Positions 1-5,131 of a DNA stretch of 6,713 bases are shown piece by piece. Both the position numbers and the translations under genes were made by a program. The notes beneath the pieces are model-generated. The model did not search any database and had not been told where the DNA came from. It saw only the letters and a list, made by a program, of their open reading frames with translations. This DNA is from an uncultured Erysipelotrichaceae bacterium (GTDB lineage Bacteria > Bacillota_I > Bacilli_A > Erysipelotrichales > Erysipelotrichaceae), in contig CAKUQM010000061.1 of assembly GCA_934675465.1 (NCBI GenBank), positions 1-6,713 on the forward strand, given 5' to 3'. Position 1 is the stretch's first letter, and every line of letters starts with the position of its first letter.

Positions 1-7
1 AATTCAT

Positions 8-30
8 ATAAGAATGATTAATCATCTTAT
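8..30. repeat. AT-rich inverted repeat upstream of the hydrolase
   Basis: A perfect 12-bp palindrome, ATGATTAATCAT (14-25), is flanked by ATAAG (8-12) and CTTAT (26-30). Those flanks also pair, with one bulged A at 13. There is no GC-rich stem or T tract, so it does not look like an intrinsic terminator. It could be an operator or a chance AT palindrome at the window edge. No function is assigned. Confidence 0.3.
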
Positions 31-67
31 TTAGCAAAAACATGCCAGATAATCCATTCTTAGCTAA

Positions 68-119
68 ATGACATTAATATTTACACGGTTTAGGACAAAC
101 AAGTGATAGTTGGAATAAT
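68..119 (+). pseudogene. displaced 5' end of the alpha/beta hydrolase gene
   Basis: An ATG at 68 begins MTLIF, the typical first beta strand of small alpha/beta hydrolases. That frame then runs out at a TGA (104-106). The expected continuation LHGLGQTSDSW is read in a different frame from base 81. Joining the two gives MTLIF-LHGLGQTSDSW, a normal N-terminus ending in the oxyanion-hole HG. The simplest explanation is loss of two T from the T run at 80-82, although one inserted base near 83 would also fit. It could be a real inactivating mutation or a sequencing or assembly error in a homopolymer. No clear Shine-Dalgarno site precedes the ATG. Confidence 0.6.
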
Positions 120-692
120 GTGATAAAAGAAACTAAAGTAGCAGGTGATAGTATAAGCTTAAGCTTAAATGATATGTTGACTGATAAGTGTGCAACTTAT
201 GATGAATTATATTCTGCTTTAAAAAAAGAATGCGATAAGTATGATGATGTTGTCCTATGTGGCTTATCATTGGGTGCGGTATTAGCTTTAAATTATGCAT
301 TGGATTTTCCAGATAAAATAAAGAGTCTTGTGCTTATTGCGCCACAATATAAGATGCCAAAGCTTTTATTAAAACTTCAAAATTTAATGTTTAAATTTAT
401 GCCAGCTTCAAGTTTTGATTCCATAGGGTTTAAGAAAGAAGATTTTATTAGTTTGTGTGCTTCGATGGCTAAATTAGATTTTGGTCATTCACTTGATAAT
501 ATTTCTTGTCCTGTTCTTGTTGCTTGTGGAGAAAAGGATAATGTAAATAAAAAAGCTTCAAAAGAGCTGGTTAATCATTTAAAAGACGCCAATTATTTAG
601 AATTATTAAATACAGGTCATCAGGCGAATATTGAATCCTATAAGGAATTGGCTTTGAATTTAAACAAGTTTTATCAGAAAAATATTGATTAA
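120..692 (+). CDS. alpha/beta hydrolase, N-terminus displaced by a frameshift
   Basis: Serine hydrolase of the alpha/beta fold, probably cytosolic; the substrate is unknown. Numbered from the GTG at 120, the nucleophile motif GLSLG places Ser50 at bases 267-269. The acid is Asp140 in GEKD and the histidine is His167 in NTGHQ, so the triad is complete in the expected order and spacing. The 190 residues are short for the family because the first strand and the oxyanion-hole HG motif are missing. They are encoded just upstream in this same frame (HGLGQTSDSW, from base 84), but that frame has a TAA at 75-77 and no start codon before 120. The GTG at 120 lies inside the conserved fold and is probably not the native start. 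The gene faces the antiporter, with 1 bp between stop codons. It could be an esterase, a lysophospholipase-like enzyme or another small hydrolase. The fold is secure; function and integrity are not. Confidence 0.8.
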   Translation: MIKETKVAGDSISLSLNDMLTDKCATYDELYSALKKECDKYDDVVLCGLSLGAVLALNYALDFPDKIKSLVLIAPQYKMPKLLLKLQNLMFKFMPASSFDSIGFKKEDFISLCASMAKLDFGHSLDNISCPVLVACGEKDNVNKKASKELVNHLKDANYLELLNTGHQANIESYKELALNLNKFYQKNID

Positions 693-709
693 CTCAATAC
701 TTTTCTGAT
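673..709. terminator. shared stem-loop between convergent genes
   Basis: The arms 673-688 and 694-709 pair at 15 of 16 positions (mismatch at 682/700) around a 5-base loop. The hydrolase stop TAA (690-692) lies in the loop and the antiporter stop (694-696, - strand) starts the opposite arm. The stem is A/T-rich, and the T-rich sequence after it is weak on both strands. It is best read as a bidirectional terminator built into the ends of both genes. Termination is inferred from position and symmetry. Confidence 0.55.
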
Positions 710-1872
710 TTCTTAAGCAATTTCTTATAGGATAAGTCTATCGCAAAAGCTCCAAGTGGGGCAGTTAAGATGATGGCAAGTACCGCAACTGTTAAAACAG
801 TATCGCCACAGCTTAGTCCTAATGATAATGGTATACCACCAATGGCAGCTTGTACGGTTGCCTTAGGAGTATAGGCTATCATCGCAAATAATTTTTCTTT
901 CTTGTTTAGTTTAGTTTTTAATAAACAAATAAAGACACCAAACATTCTAAATACTAAAGCTAATATTATAAGTAATAAGGCTTTAAAACCTACATGACTT
1001 AGATAATTGATGTTAACTGTGGCACCTACAAGTACAAATAGAAATACTTCAGCTCCTACCCATAATTTTCCATATTTAATTGATAGTCTTTTGGCAACAA
1101 CTCCCCTGTTTCTTTTTAAGCCTACTCCTATAAACATGATTGCGATAAGGCTTGAAAAGGTGATTGAAGTAGTTAAGAAATCTTCTATTACTACCAGTAA
1201 TAACGAGATACTTAGGATAATAAGGACTTTGGATGTATCTCTTATATGAATGTTTTTAAAAAAGAAAGCTAATACATATCCTAATAAAAGTCCTATAAGG
1301 ATACCTAATAAAATAGATATAGGAATATTGATGAAGCTCATAATATTAGCACCTTGTCCTTGTGCCATACCAATAAATGTTGAGAACAAGACAATGACAT
1401 AGACATCATCTACTGAGGCTCCTGCTAGGATTAGATCAGGGATGCCTTTATATCCTTCATCCATCAGTTTGACCATTCTAGGTACTACTACTGCGGGTGA
1501 TACAGCTGCAAGTACTGAGCCTAGGATTAGGGATTCTAATGGGCTTAAATCTAAAAGTGTGGGTGCTAGTAATAAGACAGCCAACAATTCAAATGTTGCG
1601 GGTAGAAAGCACATTAAGATGGCGGGTCTACCAAGTTTTCTTAAAGCAGATAAGTCTAGTCCTAAACCAGCTCTTGTTAAGATGATGATAAGAGCTATTT
1701 TTCTTAGGTCACCTGATATGGCTAAAATATTAGGGTCTAACAGGTTTAAGACATAGGGACCAAGTATGATACCTGTTAGTAACATTCCTAATAGGCTTGG
1801 CAACTTTAATTTTTGGCAGATATGTCCTAAAGACATACCCATGATTAGGATTAATGAAATACTTAATAACAT
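694..1872 (-). CDS. cation:proton antiporter (CPA family, NHA-like), fluoride-riboswitch controlled
   Basis: Integral membrane exchanger expected to move Na+ or another monovalent cation against protons. The 392 residues are almost entirely hydrophobic segments (about 12 or 13), the size of a bare Na_H_Exchanger domain with no cytoplasmic regulatory tail. Family marks are VSPAVVVPRM (134-143), the paired acids Asp155-Asp156 in GASVDD, and the late motif TPKATVQAAIGG (335-346), whose Lys337 matches the conserved basic residue. A double-Asp site is typical of electrogenic CPA2/NHA-type carriers rather than the ND type. The start ATG (1870-1872) has a good AAAGGA site about 5 bases upstream. The leader is a fluoride riboswitch, so the gene is probably induced by fluoride. 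Antiporters of this broad class are known members of fluoride regulons alongside CrcB and fluoride-specific CLC proteins. Whether it exports fluoride-linked ions or restores pH and sodium balance cannot be told from sequence. Confidence 0.9.
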   Translation of the reverse strand: MLLSISLILIMGMSLGHICQKLKLPSLLGMLLTGIILGPYVLNLLDPNILAISGDLRKIALIIILTRAGLGLDLSALRKLGRPAILMCFLPATFELLAVLLLAPTLLDLSPLESLILGSVLAAVSPAVVVPRMVKLMDEGYKGIPDLILAGASVDDVYVIVLFSTFIGMAQGQGANIMSFINIPISILLGILIGLLLGYVLAFFFKNIHIRDTSKVLIILSISLLLVVIEDFLTTSITFSSLIAIMFIGVGLKRNRGVVAKRLSIKYGKLWVGAEVFLFVLVGATVNINYLSHVGFKALLLIILALVFRMFGVFICLLKTKLNKKEKLFAMIAYTPKATVQAAIGGIPLSLGLSCGDTVLTVAVLAIILTAPLGAFAIDLSYKKLLKKSEKY

Positions 1873-1885
1873 AGTTTTCCTTTCT

Positions 1886-1943
1886 AAAAAGATAAAAAGC
1901 TGAGTCTTTCTGCGTTTTAAAAGATGCAGAAGTCATCAGCTTT
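1886..1943 (-). terminator. riboswitch expression-platform terminator
   Basis: On the - strand the arm AAAGCTGATGACTTCTGC (1943-1926) pairs with GCAGAAAGACTCAGCTTT (1913-1896). This gives 8 bp plus 6 bp around a 4-base internal mismatch, with a 12-base loop. The T-rich run TTTTTATCTTTTT (1898-1886) follows. The 5' arm contains the aptamer's second-stem strand, UGAUG and the pseudoknot strand. The terminator and ligand-bound aptamer are therefore mutually exclusive. Confidence 0.85.
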
Positions 1944-1986
1944 ATAAGCGGTTTAAGCAATTGCTTAGGGAGAACCTCATTCCCTT
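1886..1986 (-). ncRNA. fluoride riboswitch (crcB motif) with expression platform
   Basis: Read on the - strand from 1984. GGGA (1984-1981) pairs with TCCC (1971-1968), enclosing the conserved AUG-AGG loop. A second stem GCTT/AAGC (1949-1946 with 1942-1939) is preceded by AAACC and followed at once by UGAUGACUUC (1938-1929). The loop GAGGT (1978-1974) can pair with ACTTC (1933-1929), the pseudoknot that defines this class. These blocks, in order, match the known fluoride aptamer (first stem with AUG loop, AAACnGC, second stem, then CUGAUG plus the pseudoknot strand). An extra palindrome, TAAGCAATTGCTTA (1967-1954), sits between the two stems. The aptamer 3' end is also the 5' arm of a terminator, so fluoride binding should turn the downstream antiporter on, the usual logic for this riboswitch. 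Confidence 0.92.
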
Positions 1987-1993
1987 GTTTAAT

Positions 1994-2023
1994 ATTATAC
2001 AGTGGTATGTAAGATTTCTCTGA
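1994..2023 (-). promoter_or_regulatory. -10 promoter element for the riboswitch-antiporter transcript
   Basis: A perfect TATAAT lies on the - strand at 1999-1994. It would start transcription near 1986, two bases before the first GGG of the aptamer. The -35 region around 2017-2023 (CAGAGA/TCAGAG) is a poor match. The hexamer overlaps the TAA stop (1997-1995) of the upstream methyltransferase-fold gene, so the promoter lies within the end of that gene. Confidence 0.6.
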
Positions 2024-2993
2024 TGATTTTCTTATCATACATCATTTCTTTTAATGTATTGACATCATCAATTTCTTTATCAATACCATCAAAGTATTTT
2101 CTTACCTTGTTCATTAAAGGTTGATAGTTTTTATCTAGTTTTGTTTTCTTGTTATGGTAGGCATCATTATAGTAGATATAGATAAGTGTTTTGATAATTG
2201 ATAAACAAGAATTTTCAATCCAAAACTTACAAGTATCAAAGTCAGGAAGATATTGTTCAAGTAGTTTAGTGATTATTTCTCTACCGTCTTCATTGTTTTG
2301 GTAGATGTCTACATAGGTGAAATCAAATTGTTTAATGAAGTCTTTATTGAAGTAATCAAAGGCATCACCATTAATAATCTTAATTGGTTTGTTTGGGAAC
2401 TTGTCTTTGATTAAATTGAATAGTTCAATTACTTCTTTTTCTTTTTCGATTACGGTAATTGATTCTACTTTTTCATTAAGCAGTGCCATATAAACAAAAT
2501 AACCAATACCTAGTCCAAAGGTTAAAACCTTACCATGTGCCATCTTGGCATAGGGGTCGTTGGTTCTAAATTCTGAGATAGAGGCCATCATCCATTCTTT
2601 GTCTTTTTGTTTAAGAAAAGGCATTTCTACATCATCCCTGTAGGCTCTTAGGATCATATAGTCTTTTAATTCTTTATCTTTGTCATCTTGAATTTCATCA
2701 ATGTTAAAAAGGTAACCTTTTCCTATTGTTACTGTTTCATAGCTAAAACCCTTTTGGTTACAGTTTTTGAAGTCAATTTTTTTAAGGTAGGGATTATTGA
2801 TATATTCTTCCTTATTTATAAATAAAGAATCAATTTTATCTTGTTCCCCACTGGCTATTATTTCATTAATAGCTTCTTTTTCTACACTTGGTTCTACGTA
2901 TCCATCTAGGTAATCGTTTTGGTAATTTGCGTCAATATTTGATTGTAAACGCTTTAAGTAGTTCTTAATTTCCTTTGTTTGTTTAATTCTCAT
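1995..2993 (-). CDS. SAM-dependent methyltransferase-fold protein, unknown substrate
   Basis: A 332-residue soluble protein with a class I (Rossmann) SAM-binding core in its middle. Visible marks are the glycine loop VLTFGLGIG (156-164), an acidic end of strand 2 at VIEKEKE (Glu183/Glu185), the motif INGDAF (207-212) with Asp210, and FTYVDIY around Asp229. This arrangement resembles spermidine synthase-like and related methyltransferase folds. I see no aminopropyltransferase signature that would justify calling it SpeE. The first 130 residues are charged and contain no domain I recognise. The C-terminus is Lys/Asp-rich and helical. The ATG at 2993-2991 is the only good start, since the next in-frame Met is over 100 residues in, but it has no Shine-Dalgarno site. 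Its 3' end contains the promoter for the riboswitch transcript. The fold is fairly sure; the reaction is unknown. Confidence 0.75.
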   Translation of the reverse strand: MRIKQTKEIKNYLKRLQSNIDANYQNDYLDGYVEPSVEKEAINEIIASGEQDKIDSLFINKEEYINNPYLKKIDFKNCNQKGFSYETVTIGKGYLFNIDEIQDDKDKELKDYMILRAYRDDVEMPFLKQKDKEWMMASISEFRTNDPYAKMAHGKVLTFGLGIGYFVYMALLNEKVESITVIEKEKEVIELFNLIKDKFPNKPIKIINGDAFDYFNKDFIKQFDFTYVDIYQNNEDGREIITKLLEQYLPDFDTCKFWIENSCLSIIKTLIYIYYNDAYHNKKTKLDKNYQPLMNKVRKYFDGIDKEIDDVNTLKEMMYDKKIIREILHTTV

Positions 2994-2999
2994 ATTTCT

Positions 3000-3005
3000 A
3001 TTGTA
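3000..3005 (-). promoter_or_regulatory. possible -10 box giving a leaderless transcript
   Basis: TACAAT on the - strand (3005-3000) ends 7 bases before the ATG of the methyltransferase-fold gene. The predicted start of transcription would fall on or next to the A of the ATG. This would explain the lack of a ribosome binding site. The -35 region (about 3028-3023) is weak, so this is a suggestion only. Confidence 0.35.
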
Positions 3006-3014
3006 GAATGTTTT

Positions 3015-3020
3015 GGGAGG
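3015..3020 (+). promoter_or_regulatory. ribosome binding site that fixes the permease start
   Basis: GGGAGG is followed by 6 bases and the ATG at 3027. A longer frame opens at 2979, but that start has no such site and would add 16 residues with no hydrophobic segment. The ATG at 3027 is therefore preferred. Confidence 0.85.
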
Positions 3021-3026
3021 ATTTTT

Positions 3027-3935
3027 ATGTTTAGTGCAACTTTAAATCAAATGCTTTTTTTATTTTGTTGTATATTGGTTGGTTTTTTCTTAAAGAAAAA
3101 GAAACTTTTAGGTGACAATTGTGAGAGTGTTATTTCTAAATTAGAAAATTTAATTTTAATTCCTTGTCTATTGATGCAGTCATTTTATACAAACTGTACT
3201 TTTGATAGTTTGAAGAATAATGCGGAATTATTGTTCTATGGACTTGGTTTTGTCTTATTACAAGTTTTATTAGCTTATATTCTTGCGCCTATTTTTAAGC
3301 CTACTGCTGATGAAAAGGGTATTTTTGTGTATTCATTATCGGTTGTAAATTTCTCTTTTATGGGAAATTCGTTGGTGGCTTCTTTGTTTGGTGCTGAGAT
3401 GTTATATAAATATTTAATTTTCTCAATGCCTCTTAATGTCTTAGCTTTCTCTATTGGTTATATGTGGTTGTCTGGGGAAAGTTTTAGTTTTAAGAAGTTA
3501 TTGAATCCAATTATGATTTCCATGATTATTGGTATTGTCATTGGTTTGACTGGTATTCAGCTTCCAATCTTTATTAAACAAAGTATTTCAAGTTTAGCTA
3601 ATTGTTTCTCACCATTAGCTATGATTCTAACAGGTCTTGTAATTGGTGGTTATGATATTAAGTCTTTATTAAAGAATAAGAGAGTTTACTTGTTAACTTT
3701 AGTTAGATGTATCTTATTACCTTTAGTGTTATTGAGTGTTGTTAAGTTTATTGGCTTAAGACAAGAAATTATTACTTTATTAGTATTTATTTGTGCAATG
3801 CCTCTAGGTTTAAATACAATTGTTGTGCCTAGTGCTTTTGGTAAGGATACAACTCTTGGTGCTAGCATGGCTTTGATTTCTAATATCTTGGGTTTAATTA
3901 GTGTTCCTTTGTTTTTGTTCTTATTTGTGGTGTAA
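3027..3935 (+). CDS. AEC-family transporter (auxin efflux carrier-like permease)
   Basis: A 302-residue polytopic membrane protein, the usual length for bacterial AEC permeases, with about ten hydrophobic segments in two halves. The first begins right after the start (LNQMLFLFCCILVGFF) and is followed by the basic loop KKKK. The C-terminal half carries family-like sequence: SPLAMILTGLVIGG near the middle, then AMPLGLNTIVVPSAFGKD, then LISNILGLISVPL at the end. The Pro-rich, Asn-containing stretch in the late helices is typical of this family. Bacterial members export or import small organic anions such as malate; the substrate here cannot be assigned, and auxin is not implied. It is divergent from the methyltransferase-fold gene (33 bp between start codons) and probably shares a transcript with ychF, which starts 9 bp downstream. 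Confidence 0.88.
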   Translation: MFSATLNQMLFLFCCILVGFFLKKKKLLGDNCESVISKLENLILIPCLLMQSFYTNCTFDSLKNNAELLFYGLGFVLLQVLLAYILAPIFKPTADEKGIFVYSLSVVNFSFMGNSLVASLFGAEMLYKYLIFSMPLNVLAFSIGYMWLSGESFSFKKLLNPIMISMIIGIVIGLTGIQLPIFIKQSISSLANCFSPLAMILTGLVIGGYDIKSLLKNKRVYLLTLVRCILLPLVLLSVVKFIGLRQEIITLLVFICAMPLGLNTIVVPSAFGKDTTLGASMALISNILGLISVPLFLFLFVV

Positions 3936-3944
3936 ACTAGTATT

Positions 3945-5048
3945 ATGAGTTTAACTGCAGGAATTATTGGACTACCTAATGTTGGTAAGTCAACTTTATT
4001 TAATGCTATTACGAATTCAAGGGTTGAGGCAGCTAATTATCCTTTCGCTACAATTGAGCCAAATGTTGGTGTTGTTGAGGTTAAGGATCAAAGACTTATT
4101 AATTTAGCTGAAATTTTTGAACCAGAAAGGACTATTTTCACAACTTTTGAATTTACGGATATCGCTGGTCTTGTAAAGGGCGCAAGTACTGGTGAGGGTC
4201 TTGGCAATAAGTTTTTAGCTAATATCAGAGAAGTGGATGCGATTTGTCATGTTGTTAGATGTTTTGAAGACAATGACATTCAACATGTTTATAATCGTGT
4301 GGATCCGGTTGATGATATTGAGATTATTAATTACGAATTAATTATGGCTGATATGGCCACTTGTGAGAATCGTATTTCTAAGGTAGAGAAGAAGGCTTTG
4401 ACTACTAAGGATAGCGAGGCTATGTTTGAGTACAATATCTTGAAGAGAGTTCATGATGCGCTTGGTCAATCAAAGTTGGTTCGTTCTTTAGAGTTTAATG
4501 ATGAAGAGTGGGCTTATTTGAAACAATTCTGTTTCTTGACTGCTAAGCCTGTTATTTATATCGGTAATATTAAAGAGGAAGAGATTAATGATCCAACAAC
4601 TAATCCTCATTATGTAGCTTTATGTGAGTATGCTGCTAAGGAAAATAGTGAGGTTGTGGCGATTAGTGCTCATATTGAGGAAGAATTGAGTGATTTGGAT
4701 AAGGAAGAGAAAGAGGCTTTCTTACAAGATTTAGGTATTAATCATTCAGGTCTTGATGAGTTGATTTTGAAGGCTTATAAGACTTTGGGTCTTAAGACTT
4801 TCTTTACAGTTGGTAAGGATGAATGCCGTGGTTGGACTTTCACCGATGGCATGAAGGCGCCTGATTGTGCTGGTGTTATTCATACCGATTTCAAGAGAGG
4901 TTTCATTAAGGCTGAGGTTTATGCTTATGATGATATGATGGAGTATAAGTCAGAGGCTAAGCTTAAGGAAGCTGGTAAGATTCGTCAAGAGGGTAAGGAG
5001 TATGTCGTTAAGGATGGCGATGTAATCTTCTTTAAATTTAATGTTTAA
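3945..5048 (+). CDS. ychF: redox-regulated ATPase YchF
   Basis: A universally conserved Obg-related P-loop ATPase that associates with ribosomes and is linked to oxidative stress responses. It has 367 residues, the normal length. The P-loop is GLPNVGKST (9-17), and G3 is DIAG (72-75) followed by LVKGASTGEGLGNKF. In place of NKxD the G4 position is Asn208-Ile-Lys-Glu211, the NxxE form that makes YchF prefer ATP over GTP. SA at 241-242 fits G5. A helical coiled-coil insertion lies around 125-180. A TGS domain fills about 285-367 and ends in the characteristic FFKFNV. The start is 9 bp after the permease stop with no clear Shine-Dalgarno site, so translation may depend on reinitiation from the upstream gene. 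A strong terminator follows the stop. The identity is secure. Confidence 0.97.
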   Translation: MSLTAGIIGLPNVGKSTLFNAITNSRVEAANYPFATIEPNVGVVEVKDQRLINLAEIFEPERTIFTTFEFTDIAGLVKGASTGEGLGNKFLANIREVDAICHVVRCFEDNDIQHVYNRVDPVDDIEIINYELIMADMATCENRISKVEKKALTTKDSEAMFEYNILKRVHDALGQSKLVRSLEFNDEEWAYLKQFCFLTAKPVIYIGNIKEEEINDPTTNPHYVALCEYAAKENSEVVAISAHIEEELSDLDKEEKEAFLQDLGINHSGLDELILKAYKTLGLKTFFTVGKDECRGWTFTDGMKAPDCAGVIHTDFKRGFIKAEVYAYDDMMEYKSEAKLKEAGKIRQEGKEYVVKDGDVIFFKFNV

Positions 5049-5055
5049 GAAATTT

Positions 5056-5086
5056 AGATACTAACTTATGTTGGTATCTTTTTTTT
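5056..5086 (+). terminator. intrinsic terminator after ychF
   Basis: GATACTAAC (5057-5065) pairs with GTTGGTATC (5070-5078), with one G-T pair and a TTAT loop. The stem is extended by A5056-T5079. Eight T (5079-5086) follow directly. It starts 8 bases after the ychF stop and closes the permease-ychF unit before feoAB. Confidence 0.9.
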
Positions 5087-5098
5087 ATGAAAAAATTG

Positions 5099-5117
5099 CA
5101 CTAAACTTGTATTAGTG
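5099..5117. promoter_or_regulatory. inverted repeat over the feoAB ribosome binding site
   Basis: CACTAA (5099-5104) and TTAGTG (5112-5117) form a perfect 6-7-6 inverted repeat of 19 bp. Its last base is the first G of the GGAG Shine-Dalgarno site (5117-5120). The size suits a dimeric repressor, and the position before an iron-uptake gene suggests a metalloregulator operator. It does not match a classical Fur box. It could instead fold as an RNA hairpin partly hiding the ribosome site. Confidence 0.4.
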
Positions 5118-5131
5118 GAGATTTATTGAGT

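Noticed and set aside
1..75. Minus-strand frame open from 75 to the window edge, with an ATG at 43-41
   Set aside because: It is only about 25 codons, has no Shine-Dalgarno site and no recognisable family, so it cannot be told from chance. The gene, if any, lies outside the window.
1007..1756. Open frames on the + strand opposite the antiporter gene
   Set aside because: They are antisense shadows of a long, well-supported membrane protein gene, with low-complexity translations and no ribosome sites.
1730..2038. 102-residue open frame on the - strand crossing the riboswitch and the start of the antiporter
   Set aside because: It overlaps two well-supported genes and a structured RNA, has no family resemblance, and its apparent openness comes from AT-rich leader sequence.
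1995..2993. Calling the methyltransferase-fold gene spermidine synthase (speE)
   Set aside because: Only the generic SAM-binding core is visible. There is no convincing aminopropyltransferase signature, and no speD or other polyamine gene is nearby.
2979..3026. Longer N-terminus for the AEC permease starting at 2979
   Set aside because: It overlaps the divergent gene's start, has no ribosome site, and adds a non-hydrophobic stretch. GGGAGG points to the ATG at 3027.
5087..5115. Promoter for feoAB (ATGAAA and TATTAG, or TTGCAC)
   Set aside because: The -35 and -10 matches are weak and the predicted start would fall on the ribosome binding site. Not strong enough to annotate.
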